From Agapetus fuscipes (taxonomy: Eukaryota > Arthropoda > Insecta > Trichoptera > Glossosomatidae): a DNA stretch of 64,000 nucleotides. This document shows positions 53,805-64,000 of the stretch, piece after piece. The DNA is taken from the NCBI GenBank assembly GCA_951799405.1, contig OX637343.1, positions 18,020,524-18,084,523 of the forward strand, given 5' to 3'. The notes below the pieces were generated by a model. The model made no database searches and was not told the origin of the DNA. It saw only the letters and a list, made by a program, of their open reading frames with translations. The stretch's first letter is position 1; each line of letters starts with the position of its first letter. A program made the position numbers and the translations under genes.

Positions 53805-54079
53805 TGCCAATGTCACCCCTGTTTCAGGGAAGGGCGGCAAGAGTTGCAGGGTGTATGTCCATTTGAGATTTGGTTTTTATGTTGTAGGTTCACATGAGGC
53901 ATGTGCAAGCGCGAACTTGTACGTGTCTGGTTGTGAGAATGCATGTAATGTGAATCTCCAATGTAAAATATCTTAGCAACTTAGATTAGATTAGATTAGA
54001 AAGGATATTTTTGTATTATATAAAATATCTTAGCAACTTAGATTAGATTAGATTAGAAAGGATATTTTTGTATTATATA
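53805..54079 (+). repeat. Repeat F plus a tandem duplication of its tail
   Basis: Repeat F from TTTGCCAATGTCACCCCTG to (GATTA)n. About 57 bp across its tail (AAATATCTTAGCAACTTAGA...TTTTTGTATTATATAA) are then repeated in tandem at 53967-54079. Confidence 0.75.
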
Positions 54080-54545
54080 AAAGAAGAGCTTGTATGAAGA
54101 AGGTTATGACTCTGGAGGAAATGAAAGAAGGATGTAAGGATAGAAAGAAATGGCGGTTGATCTGTAATGTTGGCGGCTAGGGTTTATAAAAGTGAAATTG
54201 GTTTTATGATTTAGTGTTTTTGATGTCCATGTATATATTATTATTATTATTTATTGATTTAAAAAATGTAATTTGTCATGTATGTTCCTTGACTTATAGG
54301 TAGGTATGCGGCTGACCACCCATACTGTAAAAAAGGGTTTACTTTGCCAATGTCACCCCTTGTTTCAGGGAAGGACGCCAAGAGTTGCAGGGCTTATGTT
54401 CATTTGAGATTGAGTTTTTATATTGTAGGTCCACATGCGGCATGTGTTAGCGCGAAATCATACATGTCTGCTTGTGGGAATGCATTTAATATAAATCTTA
54501 AATGATATATATCTTTGCAGCTTAGATTAGATTAGATTCGATATA
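54080..54545 (+). repeat. LINE-W2 3' end plus repeat F
   Basis: LINE-W2 end (GTATGAAGAAGGTTATGACT, TGTTGGCGGCTAGGGTT), UTR with ATTATT, then repeat F from CCTTGACTTATAGGTAGGTA at 54288. Same arrangement as at 39.6 kb. Confidence 0.8.
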
Positions 54546-54836
54546 ATGTCATTGCATCTACTTCGTGTAAGCTCTTGCCGATTTGTAAGCTCTAAAAAAA
54601 ATCCGTAGTGAAAATACAGGATCCTGTAAGGTCACAGCGACTAGCCAACCGCTGATAATGCCCATCGGAGCAATGGGCGAAACTGTCCGGAAAAATCAAC
54701 CAGACCACGGCTACATAGCCCGAATAAAGTGATTGCTGTGTCAATAATAAACTTATTACATAGCACATAATTTTATTGTCACATTTTTGAGTGAAATTGC
54801 CTACATCCTATCGGACTTCATCCGTCCATCTACATA
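54546..54836. other. No gene recognised
   Basis: Unique sequence. Nothing supported. Confidence 0.35.
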
Positions 54837-55570
54837 GGCTATAATCTATAATTTAAGTTTCAAATATATATTATGTACATTTAAAATTTACATTAAACGT
54901 ATTCCCGCAAGCAAACACGTATAAGCTCGCGCTTGCACATGCCACATGCGAACCTACGACATAAAAACCTAAATCTGAATCTAATCTAAGTTGCAAAGAT
55001 ATATTACATTTAAGAATCACATTATACGCATTTTCACAAGCATACACGTATAAGTTCGCGCTTAAACATGCCGCATGTGGACTTACAATGTAAAAACCCA
55101 AATCTCAAAGCGACATGCTACTTGCAACTCTTGCCGTCCTTCCCTGAAACAGGGGTGACATTGGCAAAACAAACCTTTTTCTATAGCATATTTACAACTT
55201 AAATTATGGATTGTAATGGCCATGGTCTAATCTAATCTAAGTGACAAAGATATGTTACATTGGAGATTCACATTACATGCATTCCCACAACCAGACACGT
55301 ACAAGTTCGCGCTTGCACATGCCTCATGCGAACCTACGACATAAAAATCCAAATCTGAAATAAGCATACACCCTGCAACTCTTGTTTGAAACAGGGGTGA
55401 CACTGGCAAAGTGAATCATTTTCTACAGCATGGGTGGTCAGCCGCATACCAACCTAAGTTAAGGAACATAATTCACAAATAATAATCAATAAATAATCAG
55501 TATAAATATCAAAAGAATTACAAATTATAATTTTAAAATTAACTAAAAATCCTAGCACCGACACCGACTC
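54837..55570 (-). repeat. Three repeat F copies in a row, then LINE-W2 UTR
   Basis: Inverted copies at 54837-54970 (partial), 54975-55190 and 55230-55465. The last continues upstream (55466-55570) into LINE-W2 UTR-like sequence (complement of AATTAACTAAAAATCCTAGC). Confidence 0.75.
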
Positions 55571-55579
55571 TAACTCTAT

Positions 55580-55818
55580 TCTATTCTTAGACATTTTAGT
55601 CGACGGTTGAGCCCACGCTTTGACAAACAAATGGTGCCCGGTCTGAAAATTTCATCACCACGGTCAACCTTACCTACCGAATTTTGTAATCTTTGTATGA
55701 AAACAAATCAGCTGTTCACTTGCGGCCATTTTGGATTGACAAGTCTTCATACAAATGAGTCATTAGTTTGTCAAAGCGTGGGCTCAACCGACGACTAAAA
55801 TGTCTAAGAATAGCCCCG
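55580..55818. mobile_element. MITE M3, full length
   Basis: About 239 bp. Ends CTATTCTTAGACATTTTAGT and ACTAAAATGTCTAAGAATAG, with inverted similarity of about 48 bp. Core AGCTGTTCACTTGCGGCCAT is shared with M4. Confidence 0.85.
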
Positions 55819-56054
55819 TAAATATTAAATAAATGAATGAATGGAACTGAACCAGAGATATTTAGAATGCTGTGCGTTATTTTGTCTAGGTAGTTATCGG
55901 AAGATAATTAACGTGTGGGGTTTTATCGGATACGCTATAATTAGGTCGGACCTTGTGGGCCCTTGGGATGAATCGGAGATCGGATTACTAAATTGCTCCG
56001 TGTAACGAGATGAACGCTGTTTATTGTGCCCGTAGCTAAACAAAAAAAGTTCAC
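55819..56054. other. No gene recognised
   Basis: Unique sequence. Nothing supported. Confidence 0.35.
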
Positions 56055-56535
56055 TAGGTTCCGCAGTCTAGTGGTCAACACTTCTGACTCGTAAACGGAA
56101 GGTCGTGGGTTCGAATCTCGGCGGAGCACAAAAATATACCATTTGTATTTTCAAATATGCTCTTCGCTGGGTTGAAAATTCATAAACCTTTACCAATGAC
56201 CGGTCACCAAAGGTCCATCCAGTCTTACAGTTCTTGCTTGAGAATTGGCGTTTTGTAGCGACGACGATCAAGTTCGTAAAAAGGTCGATAGTTCAATTGG
56301 TAGAATGCTTGCATTCCATGCCGAGAGCAAGGGTTCGATCTCAAGGTTTACTCAGCCTTCACTAGAAATGAGAACCAGCCCTCTTGGAAACTGGGAAACA
56401 CCCATTTTAACTGAAGTGGTTGGCGTAAGGCCGGTCCCCTTTCATGCAAAAATAAGTTACATTCGCCACATGCGACTCCTTCGGGGATAACGCAGGCAAG
56501 AAGTTACACTATATGTGTGGCTTAGTTGCAGTTGC
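56055..56535 (+). mobile_element. Composite SINE: 5S-tRNA SINE body joined to TAGCTC SINE
   Basis: tRNA-like unit (CGCAGTCTAGTGGTCAA, GGTTCGAATCTCGG), body to GATCAAGTTCG, then a TAGCTC SINE from GGTCGATAGTTCAATTGG. A 60-bp deletion removes the B-box-to-body junction of the second SINE. Confidence 0.8.
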
Positions 56536-56811
56536 ATTGCTGGCATGCGTTTGACTCTATAGAGTGCACGCCCACCGCATCGCGAGCCCCGGCATGTATA
56601 CGCCCGCCACATTTACTGAAAATGTACGTTAGCAGTCCGTGTTTCATGTACTCTTTATTAAGTGTTGCTATGCAGATAGTTAACACTGATTTATATATAT
56701 AGACTATGAAGGCAGCCAAATTGCAGTGAACAAAAACATTTCATTTCTAAATGGACGTTTTTTCTATATTTTTTATAAACCACTGATATTTATATAAATA
56801 CAAGGATAATT
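56536..56811. other. No gene recognised
   Basis: Unique sequence. Nothing supported. Confidence 0.35.
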
Positions 56812-57345
56812 TATTTATAAGGTACACATAATAAAAGAGCGCCGTTTTTGTGTGTGTCACACCTCAAGAGCCCTCTCAAATCATGGATAAGATTTTTTGT
56901 AAAGATGCGTCTTTAGTGCTCCTTTAAAGACACCAACAGTTTCTGCCTTCCTCACATTAGGTGGTAGTCTGTTCCACTCCATTGGGCCCGCAAACCGGAA
57001 AGCACGGTCCCCAAAATTAGTGCGTGTCTGACGTGACGGCTGGACTAAGTCAACCACCCCACACTCCGCAGATCTGAGAGTTTGGCGTCTCAAATCTATC
57101 TCAACACGTGAGAACATGTCAGACAAGTATGAAGGAGCCGTATCATTGACAGCTTTGTAAACCATCAGACAAACACGGTAGACCACCCTCTCCGGAAAAC
57201 GAAGCCAATGCAATTTTTTCAACAATGGAGTAATATGGTTAAATTTAGACATCCCGAATATGAGTCTTGCTGCAGAGTTCAGCACAGATTGAAGCCGGCT
57301 GAAATGGTTTGGTAAAAGCATCAAGTCCCTTTTTCGAGCCACAGC
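56812..57345 (-). pseudogene. LINE-C 3' end, RT C-terminus (CR1/L2-like)
   Basis: Minus-strand frame 57342-56881 encodes about 153 residues: LQSVLNSAARLIFG, ITPLLKKLHWLRFPERVVYR, YKAVNDTAPSYLSDMF, GDRAFRFAGPMEWNRLPPNV, FKGALKTHLYKK. This is the classic C-terminal region after the RT palm/thumb in CR1/L2 LINEs. The 3' end carries GGGCTCTTGAGGTGTGACAC and AACGGCGCTC, the module also used as tail by the 5S-tRNA SINE. The RT core and endonuclease are missing. Confidence 0.82.
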
Positions 57346-57563
57346 GTGGAAGTTGAAGACTTAGGAAAGAATGGATAGACCAAATAGGTGAGATTGCGAA
57401 AGAATGGAACCTGCAGAGTGAGAATAAGAGAAGAGTATGCTTGAAAAGAGTGATTAATGTTGAAGAAATTAAAGAGGTATGCAAGGACAGAAAAAAGTGG
57501 AGACACATCTGCGGAGGTACCGGCCACCCCTAGTGGAATGGCGGCAGGATACAGTAACATTAA
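57346..57563 (+). pseudogene. LINE-W 3' fragment
   Basis: Continues with AAAGAATGGATAGACCAAAT, GAATGGAACCTGCAGAGTGA, ACCCCTAGTGGAATGGCGGC. A diverged LINE-W subfamily that abuts the LINE-C fragment head-to-head. Confidence 0.7.
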
Positions 57564-57882
57564 AAGCATCTTAAGTGAAAATAGATGATCGCACATCTTC
57601 GTTAGAATAGGCACTGAAAGAAGAAACACTAAGCACATGAATTGACATAGACAAATTGTGAAATCAATCGGTCGGGTTGCTTAGGATAATGCAAACAAAT
57701 ATTTTGTTACTGCTCGATAAAAACGGTAGTTCCATACACGAATGACGTTTGTTGTCCGAGAAAAAAGTTACAAATACAATATTGTGTTGAATTTATTTTT
57801 AACTAGGATAATTTGTCATCTGGTCGATATCTCAGCAAGCAGAACAAGGGTCAGACATGGTTTCAAGTTCTACTATTTTCTT
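57564..57882. other. No gene recognised
   Basis: Unique A+T-rich sequence. Nothing supported. Confidence 0.35.
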
Positions 57883-58150
57883 CTTTTGTTGTCACGTCGA
57901 TGGCTCAGTTTTAGAATGCTTGCGAGTTGCGCTCCATGCCAGAGTGTTCGATCCCCGCCAGAAAAAAAATTAAATCGGCGTTTATTTCAAACCCTCAATC
58001 AAAACACCGGCAAGGTTTACTTAGCCTTGACAATACATAAGAACCAGGAAGCTGGGAGACTCCCGCTTCAAGTGAAGTGATTTGTGTAACGCCAGCCCCT
58101 TTACCTATAAAAATAAATATGTTCCATACGCCACATGCGAGTCCTTGGGG
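57883..58150 (+). repeat. TAGCTC SINE, diverged
   Basis: Head with GATGGCTCAGTTTTAGAATG and B-box GTTCGATCCCCGCC, body AAAACACCGGCAAGGTTTAC, 3' part CCACATGCGAGTCCTTGGGG. Confidence 0.75.
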
Positions 58151-58261
58151 TAGACTCGTGCGATTTATATATTTTTTGTTTTCTTAAGAATTTGTCCATT
58201 AATTAGACAAGAAAAAAGGCAACCAGAAGGAAATTTTATTTATTGTTTACTTGTCGCATTC

Positions 58262-58520
58262 CTTGACTTATAGGTTGGTATGAGGCTGACCACCCATACT
58301 TTAAAAAAATGTTTCACTTTGCCAATGTCACCCCTGTATCAGGGAAGATTGGCAAAAGATGCAGGACTTATATGTTCATTTGAGGTTTGGTTTTAATTTA
58401 TAAGTACACATTCAGCATTTGTAAGCGCGAACTTACACGTGTCTGTTTGTGGGCATGCATTTGATAAGAGTTTTGAATGTTAATACATGTGTACAACTTA
58501 GATTATAGATTATAGGCATA
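58262..58520 (+). repeat. Repeat F
   Basis: From CCTTGACTTATAGGTTGGTA to ACAACTTAGATTATAGATTA. Confidence 0.85.
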
Positions 58521-58769
58521 ATTTTTTGAAGGAAATGTTCACGATCACTGGCGTAAGTAAATAAGCCTAGCTTATTCACACTGCAGTATATATTTTAAGA
58601 CCCTTATGTGTGACACATTTTCTTCAATAACTTGTTTAACTTACTAGTACGTCCGTAAACAAAATAATTACATGTGTGGACTAGAACATGACGTCATATT
58701 TCAGTTCACAAAAATATCATTCGACTCTTTTTAATTTTCTTCCTTTTAAAATAATTTTAAAGCGTTAAA
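58521..58769. other. No gene recognised
   Basis: Unique sequence with TGACGTCA at about 58690. Nothing coding. Confidence 0.35.
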
Positions 58770-59358
58770 ACCGGTCCGTAGTCCAGTGATAACACTTCGA
58801 ACTCAAGGCTCAAGCACTCAACAAGCACCAACTGATGTATTCAAGGTTATGGGTTCGAATCCCGGCAGAGCACAAAAAGTATACCATTTATATTTTCAAA
58901 TATGCTCTTCGTTGGGTTAATAAATTCATTAACCTTTACCAGAAACCGGTCATCAAAGGTTCATCCAGCCTTACAGCAAATGGGTCTTGCTTGAGAATTT
59001 GCGCTTTGTAGCGTGGACCAAGCTCGTAAAAAGTCCGGTCGATGGCTCAGTCGGTAGAATGCTTGCATTCTATGCTGAGAGCAAGGGTTCGATCCCCACC
59101 GAGGGTGTCAAAAATAATCTCCCGCGTTTTGGTGTATATTTCAAACGCAAAATAAATACCGGCAAGGTGTACTCAGGTTTTACAAGAAATGAGAACCAGC
59201 CCCTTCGGAAGCTGGGAAACCCCCACTTCAACTGAAAGTGGTGGTAAGGCCGGCGTCCTTAGGCATTAAAATAAATAGGTCCCGAATCGACACATGCGAC
59301 ATTTTCGGGGATAACACGGGCAAGAAGTTACACTATATGTGTAACTTAGTTGCGTGAA
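58770..59358 (+). mobile_element. Composite SINE: 5S-tRNA SINE body joined to TAGCTC SINE
   Basis: tRNA-like unit (GGTCCGTAGTCCAGTG, with a small internal duplication), body to GACCAAGCTCG, then a full TAGCTC SINE from GTCGATGGCTCAGTCGG. Same junction as at 5.65 kb. Confidence 0.85.
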
Positions 59359-59619
59359 TGAGAGTCCGCATGCTATCTGTCTGACACATCCATGCGGGAA
59401 GGGTACCTACGTTGTGGGTTCGACCTCACTTTACTATTTGCTACTCAGTGAAATTCTCCGCTAGTTATGCAACCAAATATGCGGGCTCTACCCGCTGCAT
59501 TAAACTGTACCACTGTATGTACAAACCATCCTTATATTGTTCAGGAAGTGTATCTGTATGTACTGGTACAAGAGTAACTCAAAACAACCAAAATTCAGCT
59601 TTAAACAGTCGAATCGTTT
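59359..59619. other. No gene recognised
   Basis: Unique sequence. Nothing supported. Confidence 0.35.
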
Positions 59620-59930
59620 TTTTTTTAGAAATCCTGTGCGGGAGACTCCCTAGACTTCAGACACTCTAGGGGTCTATGACACTTCACACAGTAGTTTACG
59701 AGCTTGGTCGTCGCTACAAAGCGCCAACACTCAAACAAAACTCAGGTGCTGTAAGGCTGGATGGAACTTTTACTGACCGGTCTTTAGGTAAAGGCTTTAT
59801 GAATTTTTCAACCCAGCGAAAATCATATTTGAAAATATAAATGGTATAATTTTGTACTCCGCCGGAATTTGAACTCACAACCTTCCATTTACGAGTCCAA
59901 AGTGTTGCCACTGGACTACGGACCGGCCAT
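59620..59930 (-). mobile_element. 5S-tRNA SINE with D tail
   Basis: Inverted: D tail (AGAAATCCTGTGCGGGAGAC), body from GAGCTTGGTCGTCGC, tRNA-like unit (CCGGAATTTGAACTCAC) to ACTACGGACCGGCC. Confidence 0.85.
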
Positions 59931-60022
59931 TCGTTGATTTGAATAAGGCATTACTTCCGAAAATATTTTATTTTAAAGTAAATACTTACGCAGTTTGGTT
60001 CTAAATCCCCAATCAACTTTTC

Positions 60023-60415
60023 TTGATTTACAGGTTGGTATGCGGCTGACCACCCATACTGTAAAAAAAGGGTTCATTTTGCCAAAGAGAATCACCCTTG
60101 TTTCAGGGAAGGTCGCCAAGAGTTGCAGGGCTTATGTTCATTTGAGATTGGGTTTTATATTGTAGGGTCACATGCGGCATTTTTAAGCACGAACTTGTAC
60201 GTGTCTGCTTGTGGGATTGCATATAATATGAATCTTAAATCTTATATATCTTTGCAACTTAGATTATAGAATGATCATGAAATTGATCACATTTTCAGCT
60301 TGTCCCTACGAGGGTGCTTTTTGTTCATTTAACGTGGAGATGTGCCTGCATAAGCTAACGTTGAAAATACCGGGCCTAAATATCAATACATCTTTGCAAC
60401 TTAGATTATAGCAAC
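60023..60415 (+). repeat. Repeat F, plus a second tail
   Basis: Full copy at 60023-60270 (TCTTGATTTACAGGTTGGTA). A lone tail (ATCTTTGCAACTTAGATTAT) at 60388-60412. Confidence 0.8.
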
Positions 60416-60431
60416 GCAACGCTTAGGTTAT

Positions 60432-60727
60432 AGTTCGCGCGAACCAGCCCACCACCACCTTCAGAAAAGGAACTGAAGACACTGCTTTTCTCCAGAAGCC
60501 ATGGCGCCCTTGAGATGGTCCAGGGTGTCTATTCACGATAGGGGATAGAGTAGATTCATTTTGATTTTATCAGAAAAAGCAATAAATGGTATTGTGAGGC
60601 ACAATACCTTTATTCCTTTTTCGGGGAAAATCGAGATGAGTCTTCTCTATCCCCTATCGTGAATAGACACCCTGGACCATTAAATGGCGCCACAGGAAAG
60701 AAATCATCCATCATCATCATCATCAAC
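60432..60727 (+). pseudogene. LINE-C 3' end carrying MITE M6
   Basis: Same sequence as 15.73-15.87 kb (GAACCAGCCCACCACCACCT, ATGGCGCCACAGGAAAG, CATCATCATCATC tail). It is interrupted at GATGGTCC|TGGACC by a 152-bp palindrome. Confidence 0.82.
60522..60673. mobile_element. Fold-back MITE M6
   Basis: Whole-length imperfect palindrome, about 75-bp arms: AGGGTGTCTATTCACGATA and its complement at the ends, ATTTTATCAGAAAAAGCAAT mirrored in the middle. The empty site at 15.81 kb (GGTCCTGGACC) is itself palindromic, so the target duplication cannot be resolved. Confidence 0.85.
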
Positions 60728-61205
60728 TAAGCTCATATAGTGTAACTTCTTGCCTGCGTTATCCCCGCAGGAGTCGCATGTGGCGATTCGGGACCTATTT
60801 ATTTTTACGGGTAAGGGAGCCGGCCTCACACCAACCACTTTCAGTTGAAGTAGGGATTTCCCAGCTCCCGGAGGGGCTGGTTCTCATTTCTTGTGAAGGC
60901 TGAGTACACCTTGAGATCGAACCCTTGCTCTCGGCATAGAATGCAAGCATTCTACCAATTGAACTATCGACCTTTTTACGAGCTTGGTCGTCGTCGCTAC
61001 AAAGCGCCAATTCTCAAACAAGACCCAGTTTCTGTAAGGCTGGATGGACCTTTGGTGACCGGTCATTGGTAAAGGTTTATGAATTTGTCAACCCAGAGCA
61101 AATTTTAAAATATACATGGTATAATTTTTGTGCTCTGCCGGGATTCGAACCCACAACCTTCCATTCAGAGTCCGAAGTGTTACCACTGAGCTATGGACCG
61201 GTCCA
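60728..61205 (-). mobile_element. Composite SINE: TAGCTC SINE and 5S-tRNA SINE body
   Basis: Inverted composite: TAGCTC SINE 3' end at 60728 (AAGCTCATATAGTGTAAC), head at about 60975, then body GAGCTTGGTCGTCGTCGC and tRNA-like unit (GGGATTCGAACCCAC) to ATGGACCGGTCC. Confidence 0.85.
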
Positions 61206-61229
61206 TAGACTATTATATAAAAGAGTATA

Positions 61230-61799
61230 CTTTACAGCAGCGTTTTTCAACCTGTGGGTCGCGACCCCCTGGAGGGTCGCGAGAGGTCGAGAAAACTTCA
61301 GTTTATTTATACAACATGCTCAAACCCTCCTCGTACCCGTCCTGTATGTATGTGTCAGAAGGACCCACAGCACATGGACGCTCATGCAAAGCTATATATT
61401 TTCTCTAGTGGCGAAAGGCCTTCCCGTGAAGTGAAAGCAACGGCACGACAAAACAAGAACCTCTAGGTCAGAGGCGTGCCCATGACTCTAAAAGTAAATG
61501 GTTCGATGTTACTGAAGCTAATAGCATACCTCGGGTGGCACTCCTTGTGGGATTGTTGCTAGATCACGAGTAGCGTGAATAATGATACACATAATACGAA
61601 ATAATAATAATTTAAATCTAAGGACAGGATTACTGTGAATCCGCTATAATTTGTGAGAATTAAATAAAAAGTCGATAAGACTTAAAATTATTATTATTAA
61701 TTGAATATATTAAAAAAGGGTTGGGGGGTCGCGAAATATTTTTTATTAGATACTAGGGGGGTCGTGTCATGAAAAATGTTGAAAAACACTGCTTTACAG
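61230..61799. mobile_element. Non-autonomous hAT transposon (hAT-C)
   Basis: Ends CAGCGTTTTTCAAC (61238) and complement ending 61791 (GTTGAAAAACACTG), with a perfect 8-bp duplication CTTTACAG (61230-61237 and 61792-61799). Subterminal GGGTCGCGACCCCC and GGGGGGTCGCG are typical of this hAT group. 554 bp, no transposase. The interior is shared with the fragment at 15.15 kb. Confidence 0.92.
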
Positions 61800-62024
61800 T
61801 ATAACGATTTAACGAAGTATGGTTGCATAATAAACCACAGAGTTCAAATCAATAGCCAAGTTTTGGTAATTAAAAATTTAACGATCTGTAGTTGCCAGAA
61901 CGAACTGTGGCAGTTTGGGATTTCATGCTGCCCCCAAATCTGGAACGTTTCCTATTGTAATATAGTGTAGAATGCAGCACCCATAGTACAAAGTTTTTTA
62001 TGGATTGTAGAAGCATTCACTTTG
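61800..62024. other. No gene recognised
   Basis: Unique sequence. Nothing supported. Confidence 0.35.
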
Positions 62025-62605
62025 TAATCTAATCTAATCTAAGTTGCAAAATATAAGTAAAATTAGAGATTCACATTACACGCATTTTCACAAAACAGAC
62101 ATGTGTCTCATTATGAATTTCTGTAAATCATTTATAATTTGTTGTGCTCCTTGACTGATAGGTTGGTACGAGGCTTACCACCCGTGCTGTAAAAATCGGT
62201 TCACTTTTGCCTATGCCACCCCGGTTCAGGGAACGGCGGCAGGAGTTGCAAGGTTTATGGCCATGTGAGGTTTTCTTTATTTGTATGCACACATGCAGAA
62301 TGTGTAGGCGCGAACCTACATGTGCCTGTCTGTAGGCATGCATTTCATATGAGCCTTAAATGCTTACATATTATCCTTGCAGCTTAGATTATAGATTAGA
62401 TTATAGATTATAGATAGACATGTTTAAATTCGCGCTTAAACATGCCGCCTGTAGTCCTACAATATAAAAACTCGAATCTCAAATGAACATACACCCTGCA
62501 ACTCCTGCCGTCCTTCCCTGAAACAGGGGTGACATTGGTAAAGTGAAGCATTTTCTACAGCTTGGGTGGTCAGCCGCATACCAACCTATAAGTCAAGGAA
62601 CATAC
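62025..62605. repeat. Repeat F cluster, tail-to-tail pair
   Basis: Inverted tail half at 62025-62110. A forward copy at 62148-62425 meets an inverted copy at 62425-62605, joined by their ATTATAGATTAGATTATAG tails. Confidence 0.75.
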
Positions 62606-62787
62606 ACGACAAATTACATTTTATAAATCAATAAATAATAATATCCATGTATATGTTTTAAACTCAGTTAATTGAAAGTTGCAACTTTGAGTTGGAAATT
62701 AATTTTCTAAAATGCACCAGACTCCCAACTGCAATTTAAAACTACTTTTGACATTCCGTTCCAATTTAAAATGAACCTATTTTCGCT

Positions 62788-63305
62788 TAAAGTTCCTTGA
62801 CTTATAGGTTGGTATGCGGCTAACCACCCATGATATAAAAATAGCTCACTTTGCCAATGTAATCCCTGTTTCAGGGAAGGTCGGCAAGAGTTACAGGGAT
62901 TATGTTTATTTGAGATTGGGTTTATATATTGTGGGTCAACATGTGGCTTGTGTTAACACGAACTTATACGTGTCTGCTTGTGAAAATGCATGTAATATGA
63001 ATCTCAAATGATACATACATATCTTTGCGATTTAGATTTAGATTTAGGTGCAAAAGATGAGAAGAATCTATAAACAAAGTTGAACAATATATTAACATTC
63101 AAAGCTCACATCAAATTCATACCCACAAACAAACACGTGTAAGTTCGCACTTACAATTGCTGAATGCGTAGGACTTGAAAATTAAAATCCAAACCTCAAA
63201 TGAACATAAACCCTGCAACTCTTTCCGATCTTGCCTGGAACAGGGGTGACATTGGCAAAGTGAACCATTTTTTACAGTATGGGTGGGCAGCTTCATACCA
63301 ACCTA
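62788..63305. repeat. Repeat F tail-to-tail pair
   Basis: Forward copy at 62793-63050 (tail GATTTAGATTTAGATTTAG), inverted copy at 63056-63305. Between 62606 and 62787 only a LINE-W2 UTR-like scrap is seen. Confidence 0.75.
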
Positions 63306-63930
63306 AGTAATGAAGGCATATCTGCAGATGCTCTGGCCACCCCAAGTAGAATGATGACTGAGTAACAGTTACATTAAACAACCGTTCATATTCAACGGTT
63401 AAACACTTGTAAAACAATAAACGCCCAGTTTTTCATTTTGTATGAAAATCTCTCTCACTTGAAAACTAGTAAATTAATTTCCTAAGTCCGACATTAAAAG
63501 GGAATTTATGTCGGTAATTATTCAAGCAATATTGATCTCTACGACCAAAGGGAATACGTAACAAAATCCTTTAAAATAGTCTCGAAAACAAGGCGCTTCA
63601 CGCAAGCGATAATAGTGTTTATTTCATGAGAGAATAAGGGAGAAAATCGTTTGTCAGGAAGTAGACTTGATTTAAATATTATGTGCCAAGGCACCCTGAT
63701 CTCTTTTGCATATTTAAATAAGGCACATTTTCCTTTCAAGCGTCCCGGCTAGTACAAAAGGTACACATGACAGTGATTGAAAACTGTTTTTTTAAAGCTC
63801 TGATTTCTTTAAAAAAAAATACCCACAGAGGATTAAAACAAAGTTTTTTTTATTTAAGTATTCTAAAAATTATTTAGGTAAATTTTTTAATCAAATATTT
63901 AAAAATTTAAACCAGATTTGTGAGATTAAC
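63306..63930. other. LINE-W end scrap, otherwise no gene
   Basis: 63318-63375 is a LINE-W 3' end (GCAGATGCTCTGGCCACC, GAGTAACAGTTACA). 63376-63930 is unique A+T-rich DNA; a 66-codon minus frame (63739-63539) shows no domain. Confidence 0.45.
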
Positions 63931-64000
63931 AATGAAAAATAAAAATGAGATGAAATTGTTTGGAGATGTGGAACGAATGGATGATGACAGACTGACAATG
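63931..64000 (+). pseudogene. LINE-W fragment running off the window
   Basis: AAATTGTTTGGAGATGTGGA and GATGATGACAGACTGACAAT match the RWFGHVERM region. Truncated by the window end. Confidence 0.65.

Overview
This 64 kb window is A+T-rich eukaryotic DNA, most likely from an arthropod and probably an insect. It is built almost entirely from transposable elements. Evidence: tRNA- and 5S-rRNA-headed SINEs, non-LTR retrotransposon 3' fragments, Ty3-type LTR elements, a Transib transposon, hAT elements and many fold-back MITEs. I find no convincing host protein-coding gene and no functional tRNA or rRNA gene. The species cannot be named from the sequence alone.

Family names used here are descriptive. 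'5S-tRNA SINE': a 5S-rRNA-like head, a tRNA-like unit starting CCGGTCCGTAGTC, a body ending ACCAAGCTCG, and one of several 3' modules. 'TAGCTC SINE': a second tRNA-headed SINE with boxes TAGCTCAGTTGG and GGTTCGAATCC. 'Leu SINE': a tRNA-Leu-like head starting GTCGGTGTTATGGCCGAG. 'Repeat F': about 250 bp, starting CTTGACTTATAGGTTGGTAT and ending in a (GATTA)n tail, with over 40 full or partial copies. 'LINE-W' and 'LINE-W2': LINE 3' ends coding for the RWFGHVERM...GRPRKVW tail. 'LINE-C': CR1/L2-like RT C-termini. M1 to M7: fold-back MITE families.

Layout. 1-10 kb: SINE mosaics, repeat F, an M1 copy and a GC-rich unique island near 9.5 kb. 10.9-12.05 kb: a non-autonomous hAT with a perfect 8-bp duplication. 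12.1-12.9 kb: a 15/16-bp minisatellite. 13-32 kb: SINE, LINE and MITE mosaics, including a 918-bp inverted M1 dimer and a 688-bp hairpin, plus a unique GC-rich island near 29.95 kb that looks like a promoter (two X-boxes, GC box, E-box, CCAAT boxes, CRE). 32.6-38.5 kb: Ty3-1, frameshifted. 39.5-40.5 kb: a second hAT with nested repeats. 42.9-45.85 kb: an apparently complete Transib transposon. 46.05-51.9 kb: Ty3-2, intact with apparently identical LTRs. 52-64 kb: more SINE, LINE and MITE copies and a third hAT.

Nesting gives a relative chronology. Both Ty3 elements sit inside older repeat F copies. A LINE tail later inserted into Ty3-1, a hairpin into repeat F, a MITE into a LINE-C 3' end, and a poly(A) LINE into a TAGCTC SINE. 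Ty3-2 and the Transib element look youngest and are the only ones with apparently intact coding capacity.
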